NCBI GenBank assembly: GCA_019321725.1
Contig: CM033115.1
Span: 22,454,673 to 22,518,672, forward strand
From: Paulownia fortunei
Taxonomy: Eukaryota; Streptophyta; Magnoliopsida; Lamiales; Paulowniaceae
DNA length: 64,000 bases
Direction: 5' to 3'
Shown here: piece by piece, positions 36,679-49,800 of the stretch
How the letters are laid out: each line of letters opens with the position of its first letter
Numbering within the stretch: position 1 is the first letter of the stretch
Notes under the pieces: model-generated
What the model saw: only the letters and a program-made list of their open reading frames with translations
The model's database searches: none
What the model was told of the DNA's origin: nothing
Translations under genes and position numbers: made by a program

Positions 36679-37604
36679 CTATTTTGATTACAGGACTCGT
36701 GTGCCCTCCTCGTCTTTGAAATTGCATTGCTTCTTTACAGAAACATTTGATGTGACTGTACTCTGTTAAGACTTAAGAGTTAATTATTCTGTTAAAAGCG
36801 GAAAGCACCCTGCCTCCAGGCTTCAGTTTTTTAGCTTCTTGAGGAAACTGTCCGATTTAAGAGTCATTGCTTCTGCAGACAGGATATCAGAAATGTGGAA
36901 AATCGAACTGAGTTTGAAGCATAAATTATGAATTTATGTTGTTTGTAGTGATAACATACGTTCCAACCTAATTTGCACACATGCTACTTGTTCCTGTAAT
37001 TTTGGCTTGAGTGCATTGGATTAGTGATCTACTCAAAGACAAGGTTATATATCCTTCAAAATCTGCAGTACACTGTGGATTGCTTTAAACTTTAGATTTT
37101 GAATAAACACCAATACAAAGATATAATCGAATTTACAGATTTTATGCATTAGACATTGCATTTACAATATTCTGAAATAAAATAAAAATTGAATTGCATG
37201 TACATTTTCTATTTTTGACTACTTGAGGTGTTTCTTGCTTGAATAGAATCATAATAATGATTTGCTTATGCTATTAAACCTAATGCTGGAATTTTGAAGA
37301 TTGACACCCATAAGAACCACATATCACTTGCTATTCTTGTTTTGTTTGTATTTACTTAAATTAGTTTCTCACCAAAAAACAGAAAGAAAATAATTGCAAT
37401 TACTTTAAATTATTTAGAAAGAAAAGAGTGATTACTTAAATAATTTTACTTCCAATTTTCAGCAGTATTACGAAACCTCTGTAATTTCAGTTAAACCTTA
37501 TTCTTCATCCATTTTTTCTATCATTCAACACACACACACTGTCACATTTTTCTTATACCTCAAACAATCATCATTGTATTGACTATCCAGAATTTCACCC
37601 AAGA
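36679..37604. other. Intergenic region between the PAC1 and RGP1 genes
   Basis: It contains the 3' UTR of PAC1 and, toward the right, the promoter and leader of the RGP1 homologue, including a short (CA)n run near 37530-37540. No exon or RNA gene is visible. Confidence 0.6.
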
Positions 37605-40600
37605 ATGCTGCAACCCAGTAAGCCCTCCCGCAGATTCTCATTCTTTGGCCTCGCCTCCGCGTCCTCCGCGTTCGTCAGCGGCGGCGCAAATCTTGATCCG
37701 CCGCACCTGAAATTGGAATCCGACAGAGAAGTGTACAGACCGGGCGATCTGATCACCATCACTATTGAGATTAAAAACCCTACAAATCTTTGCTCGCTCT
37801 TGATCGAAAAGCTTAGCTTCGAATGTAAAGGGATTCAGAAATTGGATAGTCAGTGGTTTAACACTCCTAAGCCTACTCCTGACTCTAAACAGCGCCGAGG
37901 TGTCTTTTTCTTCTTTGTAATTTTTTTTTTCTCAATGTGGGTTTTTTGTTGCATCATTGATAAATAAGATGTGTGTATTTGTGTGTGAGCTTCCTGTTTT
38001 AGCCGAAACATTATGCATGGAATGATCAATAGAATTGATGGCAAAATACAGAAAGAAAATGACATGGGTTTAAAGTTATCATGAGCTCAATTCAAGAATT
38101 ATGTCGACAAAAGTATAAATAATTCTTTGAGGGTTTGATTGTATGGAAGTGGTAAAGTTTCACAATCAATAAGACGTCAATTTGCATCTGGTGTCATCAA
38201 ACTGGAGTCCTGAAGTTGAAATTTGTATGCTTCCAATTTATCTAACTAAATACAATTGTTGCTATCTTTGGCAGACTGAATTAGGCTAAGGAATTTGAGT
38301 TAATGAAAAGCCAATCGAATTTGAAAGAAATATTTCTGTGAAGGATTTATGAATCCAGTGTCAAATTTTTAGATGTGTGCCGCCATATTGTCTATGACCC
38401 CAATACTTTCCAAATGGAGCATCTGTGATGGTGACATCAGGTCATATATGAAGCTGGTGGTGAACACCCTCTTGTAAAAGGATACGAAGAGAAGGACAAC
38501 AGTCCTCATAACTTCTCCCTTCCATGAAATCCCATACCAAGAGTCATAAGACAATTGATGCTGCCTATTCTCCCTCTCCACCCCCTCCTTAAGAAACCTA
38601 CAGATACAATGAACGTTTCCATTTAGTGTGATTATTGATAAGAAAGAAAAAGAATGCGGTATATGTTCCATGTAATTTGTGTTTCAAACTCATAGTTGCT
38701 CTTGGAAGTAATTTAATCATGTCACTTGCAAGTAGCCTCACATGATTTCATGATGCGTAGCTTGCAAAAGCCCCTCTACTTCACATTTACCTTGGGCATA
38801 TCTGTTGGATATATTTGCAGGTTGTAGACTTTGAGTTGTTTGCCATTCTCTTTTTTTTTTTTTTTTCTGATGTTGATTGAAAAATGAGATGAAGTATAAT
38901 TTTTAAAGGAAGCAACATGAGTAAAAAGATGTTATAAAAAAGAGAAAGAAAACTACTGCACGAAGTACAATTGCGTGAGTAAAAGGACATAATAAAGAAG
39001 GGAAAGGAAACTACTGCATGAAGTACAATAACATCCTTCTTTTCAGTTTTTTTTTTTTTATGATCGTTCATGTGTAATCCTATGATCTCTTTCTCCTCAG
39101 GCGAGTATGTATTCATGGATTGCTCGACTTCAACTATAGTTTCAAATCAAATTCTTTCTAGTGGGGCCACCAAAATTTGTAAGCCTGTGGAAATCTTATT
39201 AAATACTGCCTGTTCTTAAGTATTTGCGAATTTATGGAACTTTAAATTCAGTCATTCTGGGTCATTGAAACTTACAAATTTGAGGAGATTTAGTCCACGC
39301 TTCTGACTGCTTTCATTGATTCATGTTCATTCCATGTATGTCAAACTTGCATGGTCACCTTTTCGTTCTTAGGAAAGTTGTGGTCAGTTACATTCATATA
39401 TGTCCACTAACTATGCTGTCTCTCACTAATTTAATTCTATTTCAATGAAGTACCAATATTTCGTATTTGTGGTCCATCTGAAGAAACATCAATTACTTTA
39501 AATTTGTCATTTTTCAAGTTTGTCTATTTTCTTTCAGTAGCTAAGATTTCTGATCAAACCAAGATATTATGTTTCATGATGCAGCCCATTTGTTATATTC
39601 ACAGGAGTTACTATTTTTCTGCTGCATTACATATTGACCCTCCTTCAAGAGTCCCTGTCTGTGTGGGCTCCAGCTGGGTTTAGCCTAAAATCCTTTATGC
39701 AGGTGGAAGAACCCTCAGAGTGATTATATTACGGCAAATGAAAATACTCATCAATGGTCTATTCATGTAGAGAGCTTAACGTTATGTCTTACTGTTTATG
39801 TACAATATCATGTTAGAGAAGTTATAGTGTATATTATCTTGGATTTCAACCAAGGGGCAAATTGTATTGGAAGTGCTGCATCAGAACAAAAGGATTGGTG
39901 ACTGGGCCTAGCTTGATAATTTGGTTGGTGGACGAAAGCCTTGTTACATGACTAGTAACTAAGTTTTTGTGAACCTGCTATATATATCATGGTGCGCGCT
40001 GTTTGTTTTGTTCCCATAGATCATATATTCGTATCCAGCTATTCCATTGTTGCTTGCATGTTCCATTGTTGCTTGGATAATCATTTTTTGGCATGGTTTG
40101 GGAAGTGTCTTTCTACATTTGTTTGGTTTTCATTTCTAATTTCTATTCACGTAGTTAAAGCTTGCAGTGAATTTAATATGTTTGTTTACTTGTAGATGTT
40201 GTGTGCACCCTCCTACCGAACAGTATACCTCCGTCATACAGAGGCACAACCATCCGTTATCTGTACTATTGTAGGACTACATTGTCTGGACAATTTTTGA
40301 TTTTGGAAAATGGACACTCTCGTGGAGAGTCAATACAAGAATTTTCTGAAATGGTTAGTTTTTTATTGTCCTTTGCTTCTCGGGAAACCACGGCATTAAA
40401 TGTTTATCATGCAATTCCATTAATTCTTGCTCATTTTGTTGGCTGTTAGTATTAGCATCCCTGCATATTATCATGTATCATGAGATCGATAGTTAGTCCT
40501 CCTGTATATCAGTTTCTGCCATGCTATTCCTGCACAATGCTACTTGGATATAATAACCTTTATGCTACATTTAGCAGATGAATAATTTCCTTTCACCCTT

Positions 40601-43600
40601 ACTCAAACTGCTCAAGTAGAAAAAAATTAGGAATTAAGAGAACCAAATTATTGTGTTTCTTTTTCCTCGTTGTGCTTTCTCTAATTTCTTTTTCTTGGCT
40701 ATTGCTAATTCTATTTTCATCATCATCATGGGTGATTAATGTTCTCTATGTCCATGTAGTACTCTGTTCTATCGTTCTCATCAGGATAAATAAGGCGACT
40801 TCAATCCTTAATGAAAATTTTTATATCAGTTTTCCAAATGAAAAATACCTTAACAGTAGTTTCTAGAAAATTATACAAAGGTTGATTCCTTTTGATTTTT
40901 ATCTGTCATTTCCTGTCTATCTAACAATTCAGAAATATTTTATCAGATTTTGATGACCTTCAAACTCCACAGGAAGCACGAATACCGCTGCAGATATGGG
41001 TTACTCAGAAAAACAAAGGCCTGCTTGGTGAAGAAGGTCGCAGTGATGGTAAAAGTTTTCTGGCACCCCCTTTATGTTCGTGTGTGGAATGGCTCTCTTT
41101 TGTTTGCTTTGGCCAGCCTCTTGTTCCTTTTCTTTGTCTGTGTTCTACTAAATAAGTGTTTTGGGTCAGAAATCATCTGCTTAAAGATGATCATGTATAT
41201 AGGAGCTTAATGGAACTTTACAAATTGACACGTTGCATTGTGATTCATAACTCTGCCCAAGCTTGGTTTTGTCTGGCCCAACAAATCAAATGTAAGTACA
41301 TGTGATTGGTTTCTCACCTTGGTGTATGGATCCATCACATGGCAAATGCATGTACACTCGCTTGGTAATTGGTCTGGGTCAAACCAAGGTAATATTTTCA
41401 CTTGCCATGTGATTGGTTTCTCACCTTGGTGTTTGGGTCTATCACATGGCAAATGCACATCCACTCGTTCGTCTGGGTCTAACCAAACTTGACTAAGACA
41501 GATTTTCTCCTTCTGTTTATGACTTCTTTATTAGTTATATTGCTATTCACTTTGTACCTAATATGATACTCTCAGGAATCGTTCCTCTGACAACCGTCCT
41601 CTTGGATGTATACTGGAAAGAAATGGATGCTGATTCTGAGTGGGTAAACCTCTGTCCCTTGCAGCTACTTCTGTACCTTATATAATTCCTTAAAATATCC
41701 TTTCTATTCTCCTATCCTATCTATCCTGGGAAAGGGGGAAGGGATAACCATGAAACATAAGCTGTGATTCTGGGTTTGATTGATTATTGTAGGCTAAAGT
41801 GAACGAGGCTTTTGATGGGGTTGAGGAAGGGTATGAAAGTTCACGGGATGAGATCTCATCTGTTTCTTCCTACAACCTAATGAAGGAAGATATAAATAAA
41901 ACTTTTGGAAGTTCATTATCATTACAGTCATTTGCAGCAAGGTCTTCGACTAGAGGTTCTCTCTATGTAGAAGGACGAACTAGCATATCCTCGAACATGG
42001 CTCTTCCTCGTCTGTCTGTGGCTGAGGTCTTACATGATTCCTTTGGCGGTAAACTATTTTTTAATTTTAATGCTCACTTCAACATGTGTTGGCGGTTATG
42101 AAGGCTCAATACTACATTTTCTAGTTTGACTACATACGTCAAATTTGAACTTCTGCTGTATGATCATATTCCCTAGAGTAGGTGGCTTCTGTGTTTTTGC
42201 ACTTTGAGGTGATGGTGGTATAGTGTTTCTCATAGCTGTCTTTTTGTTTACTATCTCCAGACAGTTCTCCAACTGTAGTGTCTTCAAGTCAGCCACCAAA
42301 GCATGTGAAAGTCCTCTCTGCAGAAGATGACTCAAGAATACCATCTGCCTCTGGATCTATTGAATCTGGAGCACGTAACTGTCCTTGGCATTCTTGAATT
42401 CTTGCAGTTACTTACTGTATTGGTATTTTTTTTTTTTCATGACTAATTTTCTGCAGCAGAAGGGGTTGTTAGAGGGAGGTCATACAATATCAGACTAGAT
42501 GACCAAGTTTTGCTGAGATTTTCACCTAAGAACTCTGACTCTACTTACTACTTCAGTGATGTGGTAAAGTATTATAGTTTAGTGCCCATTGTCTTTCCTC
42601 CATTCCTTAGTTACCAATGCCTTTTTTGTTTTTTTTTCCTTCTATTAACAGATAGGTGGAACCCTTACATTCCTTCATGAAGAAGGTGCCAGGAGATGTC
42701 TTGAGGTACTGGTGCATGCCAACACACATAAGTTGTGAACAGCCATTACCATACGTTAAGTTTTCTATTATTAGGAAGTTGACTGGATTCTTGGTGCCTT
42801 TAGCTGTCAATAACTTTGGAGGCGAAGGAGAGTATAAATAGGCATTTTGTCCATCCTTCTCGAAGGCATTCTCTGACTATTACCAAGGTATCTAGTTGTA
42901 TCCTATAACTGCTGTTAACTTTACAGATAATAGCTGCATATTCGGCTTGCATGCTCAACTCATTTGACAATTAAATGTGTTTTACATGTCTAATATATTG
43001 CACTTCATCTCCTCTTACATGAGTGAGAAGTTTCATGGAACCTAAAATCATTGTTGCTCTGCAAGTAGGTCAAACAAACTTATTTATAAAACTCAAATGT
43101 TTAAGCCCTTGTTTCTGTTTCAAGGAAAAATCTATGGTCCGACATTTTAAATCTTTTGAGTGCCTATATTGCTGTGTCTTGTGTCATCCTGGGCTACATA
43201 TTAAAGGAATTGAAATTGGTTTTGTTTTTCTAAATGCTTGCAAGGCAGTCTTAACAATTTATTACTGTGATTGAAAAAATAAGAATTTAAATTTCCTGTG
43301 TATGAGTAACCAATAAATGGCTGATCTTTACCCTTGTTTGATTTATGCAGATTCATAGCGATCACCATGAGGTTGTGGCCGATTTAGTCCAAACAAGCTT
43401 TCTCTTTTCCATTCCAATGGATGGTCCCATGACTTTTTCTACCTGTTATGTCTCTGTGCAATGGGCTCTTAGATTTGAATTTGTTACAACTCCAAAGAAT
43501 GTGGACTGGACAAGGTATAATTCTTGTTATGGTGCTACGGGCCAGAAGGTGAAATTATCTTATGAGATAAATATTGCTGGCCGGAACCTCTATTTTATCT

Positions 43601-44112
43601 TTCTTACTTTGCCCCAGTTTATTTTTTCCTAGTTTAGTTATTCGTAGTTACCTGCTAATTAAGGATACTCATGGTTCATATGTCATCCCTGTTTCATGAT
43701 CTATTGGATATGCTTCCACTATTGAATCACAGTCATCTTGACAGCTGAACTTCTCCAAACTTTTGGAAATGGTTGCTGGGCTTTGTTTTCTTTTTCTTTA
43801 TTCCCCAGCTTTTTATGTTGTTTAACTATGTGTTACCTGCTAATTAAGGATGTTGAATATCAGCATGTTAGCCCCTGTTGCAACTTGCATGATCCTTGTC
43901 TGTGGTTGACAATAATTTCTATCACCTGTTGGTTTCTGAACACAATTTCTTCCTTTAATATCAGGTTTGAGCATCCTCTTCTGATTGAGGGAAGGGACAA
44001 ATGTGAGTGGGTTCTTCCTATCACTGTACATGCACCTCCTTTAGGGGCAGCAGCGGCTCAAACCCGAAATGAGAAGTTATTCTCTTTGGAACCCATGTGC
44101 ATTCGTACTTGA
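37605..44112 (+). CDS. RGP1 homologue, Rab6/Ypt6 exchange factor partner (12 exons)
   Basis: This gene encodes 533 aa related to yeast Rgp1 and human RGP1 (RAB6A-GEF complex partner protein 2), which with Ric1 activates the Golgi GTPase Rab6/Ypt6. The exons are 37605-37899, 39101-39178, 40196-40353, 40973-41048, 41576-41643, 41793-42048, 42261-42374, 42457-42563, 42652-42705, 42804-42887, 43351-43514 and 43965-44112; all phases close. Visible landmarks are LESDREVYRPGDLITITIEI (arrestin-like N-terminal fold), SIPPSYRGTTIRYLYY, EARIPLQIWVTQKNKGL, GRSYNIRLDDQVLLRFSPKN, IGGTLTFLHEEGARRCLE, SDHHEVVADLVQTSFLFSIP and CEWVLPITVHAP. A Ser-rich, less conserved stretch (about residues 235-345) separates the two halves. 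For exon 4, the acceptor CCACAG|GAAGCA (40972|40973) is preferred because upstream AG sites break the conserved frame. Confidence 0.88.
38911..39031. repeat. Two-copy tandem repeat in the first RGP1 intron
   Basis: Two adjacent units of about 60 bp (38911-38972 and 38973-39031) share ATGAGTAAAA/GTGAGTAAAA, an AAGAGAAAG/AAGGGAAAG tract, and GAAACTACTGCATGAAGTAC with few differences. They lie about 70 bp upstream of exon 2. Confidence 0.7.
41301..41471. repeat. Tandem duplication in an RGP1 intron
   Basis: A segment of about 66 bp starting CATGTGATTGGTTTCTCACC occurs at 41301-41367 and again at 41406-41471. The copies share CACCTTGGTGT, ATCACATGGCAAATGCA and CCACTCG/ACACTCG ends. The repeat lies in the intron between exons at 41048 and 41576. 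Confidence 0.8.
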
Positions 44113-46568
44113 TGGTAAACCTGAAATTCAGATTGGATTTTCTTTAGTTCAAGCTGTGCAATTGAACTCGTAATTTGCCACTGTAAAAACATGCCCTGGC
44201 TGAATATTTAAAATTCTTTCCGGTCAGCCCCCACCCCAATTAAAAAGTGAGTTAATTGAGCATGCACACACAGTTGCGCACCTATGACTTGGATCAAGCT
44301 TACAAGTATCATTGCACCAGCATCTCAACTGAACCTCTCTGACCGTAATATTGCCTTGGTTGTATGTTGAAGTGCTGGAACAGATTCAAGTATAAATGCA
44401 GTTCCTGAGACGTTCAGCCCTTCTTTAGAACCATAATATATAATTATTTCTAAAGTTGCAGGCAGGTTTCAGGTTTTTCTACTCACCTTAAACCTTGCTG
44501 CCGGTTCAAGGTGGGAGTGCAAATTTATGAGTTGAACATTGAAACAGAGCCACATGTTTTCGGTTCTTCTTAAAAATTGTGTGGTGAAATGCAGTAACTT
44601 TTCTTATCATAGATGCGGCCTCAGTATTGATTTTTTTAGTCACAGAGCAAATCAGTGGCCAATAGGCCCTTTTCAATATTTTTGTAAAATTAGATGCTCC
44701 GCTTCAACATTATTGACCGTTCTAAATAGCAGAAGACAGATACACATTCTCCTCTACCACTGTCTGTCTAGTTTCTCTATAGATTTCCCATTCCCTAATT
44801 CTAGGGAATGTAAGACTGACTCCCCTCTCCCTCCCTGCTTCTCTCTCTCTCTCTCTCTCTCTCATATACTTGGAATTTGGAATCTTGGTTATAATTTTGC
44901 TCGTATATCTGTAAAATTCAGTAGTAAAATATATATGCTTGGTTTAGCTTTGCTTGGAGGCATGCATATTCTACTGAACCAATTTTTCTAGTCGTCAAGA
45001 AAAGTTCTCCACTAAACTCAATGATTATAATATAGGATTGGATAGTGAATTGACAACTGAGTTGGCGTTTTCGTTGATCTTTGTCTTTTATCTGAAATTT
45101 TCGTCCTTGGTGACTGATTGCATCATTCTAGGAAAATCCGAATATGCTTAAGAGTGTGTTTCTCTTTAATCTTTTCTTTCTTGCTACTATTTTGTTTGTT
45201 TATAGTAAGAGAAGTAGGAGAAGAAAAGAAAACAATTGCTCGGTCACCCATTTTGCCTTTGTCCGCTTCTCTTTAGTGAAATATGGATGAATCATTTGAA
45301 CGGTGGTGGTCTACCTGTCATAACAAGTTGGAGAAAGCAAGTTAAAACATTCTCTTGATTGCAACCATTATCAAACTTAAATCAAATCACTGCCACTCTT
45401 CATTGTTGTTAGCATCATCAATACTAGTTATTCTTGGTCAAGTACGGAAATCATTTATGACAACCCTTTATGTGTTGTATTTTCATAAATTGAAATATGT
45501 GACAATTATGTGCACGATATATATATATGAATGTAACATGTATGGTACCGATTGAAATGATAAAATTATTATATTATATTTTAATTGCAAATTATTTGAT
45601 TTAAATAGTATTCAAATGAGTAATATTTCATGTCTCACTCCTTCAATCGTTCATTCCCTCTAATCATGAGCTGTTAAAAGTGCTAGCATCTAAAGTGAAC
45701 TAGTTTAAGAGTAAATCGATAGATTCTTTATTCTTTCATGAACTCAGGAATAGGCGGGTCATTACAGCAGCTCTAGCTCATAGGTTCCTCAATAGCTGCA
45801 TTAACTCTATGAAGAGATATTCTCAATCGGCCTCGGGGCCCATGCCTCATATTTTCTTTGTACGTATTACATACATTAATTACCATATAAAGGGGTTAGG
45901 TAAAGAGACTTGTTAATTGACAAACAAAGGAGAAAGATAAGAACATATTTAAACACTTGATGGGCCCACAATATCAATTTGTCTCCCATTTCCAATTGTT
46001 TCCAGCACAACAATCAGACAATCTCTAAATGGCAATTGTCTCCGCCCATGTGATTGTGACCCCCTCTCTTCGATGCGTACTACTTGACTATATAATAATT
46101 ATAATAAGCAAATCAATTATTAAACTTGATTATGTAGTGCCACCTAATTGGATTAATCTGGTGTCTTTCACTTAAAATTGTGGATCAATATAGCAATACT
46201 ATATCAAACCTAGATATTTTCCATTGGGAAATCAAATTAAATTAATTATTCCTTACAAATTTATCATCTAGCTTACTATCTAGCGAAGTTTTGGTGTTTT
46301 ATTTTATTTATTTATTTATTTTTTAAGTTTGCTTAATCATTTCCAAACCAAAATAATAGGATTACTATTAAAAAGGATCCCGAATAAAATCAACTTTGAG
46401 GCTATATTAGTCAATTCGTATCAAATTAAATAATTTACTTAAATTTGAAAAGTGCTAGTTGCGAATTCCGAACTTTTTATATTTTCGGACAGATATCTCA
46501 TGCAAGATTATATCAGTACAGAACACAACAAAATTGTTGGATGGACAAACCCAAAAGACAAATTTCCT

Positions 46569-46576
46569 ATAAATAG
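46569..46576 (+). promoter_or_regulatory. TATA box of the RMR-type gene
   Basis: The sequence CCTATAAATAGCG contains a consensus TATA box about 290 bp upstream of the main ATG at 46863. Transcription would begin near 46600, giving a leader of about 260 nt. Confidence 0.55.
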
Positions 46577-46695
46577 CGAATTAGAAATTGGATTGCTATA
46601 GATTTATCTCTTAAAAGACCTAATACAAAACAATTACTCCAAGAACGAAATTCTCTTGCAAAAGCCCTAAAAGAATCACATAATTATACTGCAGT

Positions 46696-46740
46696 ATGGA
46701 AGCAGATGTTTCAATTCTCTTATTGTTGAAACCCTTGTGA
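46696..46740 (+). promoter_or_regulatory. Upstream open reading frame in the RMR leader
   Basis: The presumed leader contains an ATG at 46696 followed by 13 further codons (MEADVSILLLLKPL) and a TGA at 46738-46740, ending 122 nt before the main start at 46863. If the transcript begins at the predicted site, this uORF would be met first by scanning ribosomes. Confidence 0.4.
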
Positions 46741-46862
46741 ATTTGGAAAGGCCAAAAAAAGAGAAAATAGAGGTTCTTTCTTTAAGGAAAGAAAGAGGGT
46801 TAAACAGGGTTGGGGATTTTCTGAAATCTTGGGAAAAGTTGAAATCTTTACGGTTGAAAGAG

Positions 46863-49800
46863 ATGTTGAATTTCTGGGTATTTTTCTGCTGCCTTTTCTG
46901 TTTAATGGGTGCTTTCACAGCTTCCGGCTATGTCGTTTTGATAGGCAACAATGTTACTTTATCTTTTGAAGACATTGAAGCTAATTTTGGTGAGTTTGAT
47001 TTGTTCTTCTTTTTCCGTGGGTGTTGATTGTATGATTTATTCCTGAGGAATTTTGAAAGGTGGAGGTTTTTGTAGAATAAGATTTGGAGTTTATTTTTTG
47101 AATTGCTCAAGTGATTTGACGTCAGCTATATATATATATATATATATATAGGCTTGTTCAAACTTGATTTGTTTATTTATCTATTTGTTAAATTGCTTGA
47201 AAACTTTAGCTTTAGCTAGATTTAAGCTTTTCTTTGTTTGAATATATCTGGTGGAAAGATGCAAAATTGTAGCTGATATTGAAATCTAGGAAGGAAAAAA
47301 ATATCTTTTATGCATTCTTGTCTTCAAACTTAGCTGGGCAGTGGAATTGGTACTAGAGTTGATAGAGTCGCATGGATCAGTTTAGTCTTGAGGAATATGT
47401 TTTTTAATAAAAAATATTGAGTTAGCTTGTTATGTGAGTACAACGATGTAAGAAACTATATTTGGATAGGAAGTTACAATTTAGATTCATTTCACTTTTT
47501 TGTGCTTATTTAATGATCAATTAATCGTGTTCGTGTGTGTGTGCATATCTTCTGACAGTTGTCCTTTTTATAAACAAGATTAACAGTTCTGAAGCAAGTA
47601 TTACTTGTTCGTGTCTTTATGAGCATATACTGATAAAAGTCTCTCGTGGTTTCAGCACCATCAGTGAAAGGGTCCGGAAAATGTGGAGCGTTAAATGTGG
47701 CAGAACCTTTGGATGCATGCTCGCCGCTAACTAATAAAATAGTTTCAAATGCGAATGACACCAGATATCCCTTTGTGTTGATAATCAGAGGAGGATGTAG
47801 CTTTGAGGATAAAGTTAGAAGAGCGCAGGCTGCAGGATACAAAGCAGCCATTGTCTATGACAATGAAAATGGTGATTTAGTTGCAAGTAATGTCCTTATC
47901 CTGCAAGTCACTTTATGGAAAATTCATGGATTTGATGCTTTGTTTTAGGCATATTATCTTGGGCGGAAGTATTAATACATAAGATTCTGAAGTTCGAATG
48001 CAGGACTTCAGTCAGCTGATGTTAATTCAACTTGATGCTTCCTATTTATTAGAATTGATTAGCACTGGGCAATGTCCCCTAAGCTAGTGAATGTGACTAG
48101 CGATAGACCTATACAAGACTAAGCCCGACTTTCTCATATTCCAGTTATAGAAGATACAAAAAGGTAGCTCAAATTAGATATGAGCATCTCGGAACCTGAG
48201 CAATTTTCTGCTTAAGAATTAGCCATGTAAAACAAAAAATGGTTGAGCTATCCATGGATCGTCTTGTCTTCAGAACATTTTTCCCGCACATTAGAAGTTA
48301 TGGCTGTACCCGTTAAAATATAAATTCTCTCTTTGAAATGAATTTATTGTCATAACCTAGATTTCCAGAAAAAGAGATCTGTTAAAAGCGTGACCATATA
48401 TTCCTGGTAGAAAGTGCATTAGGAAGTCATGCTGTTGATATCTGTCTAGCCATAAATATCTTTCTATCTCTTCCATATGGTACTGAAGTTTTCTAAAACG
48501 CGCAAAGTGAGATAAAACTGGCAAGTTAATGTCACTAATTCATGCATCATTGGTGTTTTCTTGTCCAATGTCCTGAAGTTAGGTTCCCCTAGCTCCTTCA
48601 CACCATAAGGAGTAATGGTAGCTATGTAAAGTTAATAGCTTTAGCTTTTGACGACTTACAGAGTTTAATCATGTGAAACAATTGACATTTTGAAAATGCA
48701 GTGGCTGGAAATTCTGCTGGTATAAAGATAAATGCGGTGTTTGTTTCCAAAGCATCTGGTGAAACACTGGCAAAATATGCAGGTGCAGCTGATATGAAGC
48801 TGTGCATAGCCCCAGGCTTTGAGAACTCAGCATGGTCTATCATGGCTATATCATTCATTTCTTTACTTGCCATGTCTGCTGTTTTAGCTACCTGTTTCTT
48901 TGTGCGAAGGCACAGGATTAGAAGAGAGCGGCCTCAAGCTCCACGTGTGCGAGAATTCCATGGCATAAGCAGTCGTTTGGTGAAAGCCATGCCAAGCCTT
49001 ATTTTTACAGCCGTTCTGGAGGATAATTGTACTTCACAAACATGCGCTATATGTCTTGAAGACTATAATGTTGGAGAGAAGCTCAGAATTCTGCCATGCC
49101 GTCACAGTAAGTCTTTTCTTATTTCTGGAGGACTCAGTATATAGACAATTGCTTATAATGAAGAAAATTTTCTTTTGCTGTCACCTTGCTTGTGAATTTT
49201 TAACTACTTGGTTAGCTGTTTTGTGAGACGATTTGGGCTTTTTCCCCATTTTTTAATTTGTTTCCATACCCACCCAGGCATCAACCCCCATCCACACATA
49301 CCAGAAAAGGGCTCCAGCCAGGGGTGCATATTTTTCTTGCAGTAAATGCTTTTGAATTGTAGTCACATGATTTTTAACCCAATATTTTGGTTGCCTACTT
49401 TAGTGAAGTAGGCTATCTAATAATGGCTAATAGATAGTTATCACAATTATTTAAGAACTTTCTCCATTCATTATATCACATCATTGATTCGGTGGTAACT
49501 AATTAATAACAAATTGAGAACAAAATCGGCAACTAATTGATAACAAATTCAGTTGTTTTTAATGGAATGAATGGAATTGAAATATGTTCTTCAACTTTGT
49601 TGTGTACATATGAGTTGCATAACAAATGCTGAGTGAAGAGAACGTGTTTTACTAAGTATAATTTATATGTCTTGTAAGGCCTTTATTCGGTAACCTAGAG
49701 TCCTTTTTATTGCATTTTCTATGCAAATATAAATGAATAACCTTAGGGAGGTCTTCCTTATTAGGAACAAATATAGGCTAAGCTAGGCTAAAAGAAGGAC

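Larger units (their letters stand above)
44113..46862. other. Intergenic region between the RGP1 and RMR genes
   Basis: It includes the RGP1 3' UTR and the RMR promoter and leader. A (CT)n run lies near 44840-44863. I see no supported exon and no tRNA. Confidence 0.55.

Noticed and set aside
40950..41210. Open frame starting FKLHRKHEYRCRYG in the RGP1 gene
   Set aside because: It follows the wrong frame across the exon; the acceptor at 40972 and the reading EARIPLQIWVTQ fit the family and the phases of both neighbours.
45355..45555. Open frame of 66 aa between the RGP1 and RMR genes
   Set aside because: It has no recognisable motif, is AT-rich and of a length expected by chance in intergenic DNA.
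46737..46862. Extended N-terminus of the RMR protein (NLERPKKEKIEV...)
   Set aside because: It would need a GTG start and would bury the signal peptide 42 residues inside; the ATG at 46863 gives a proper signal peptide.
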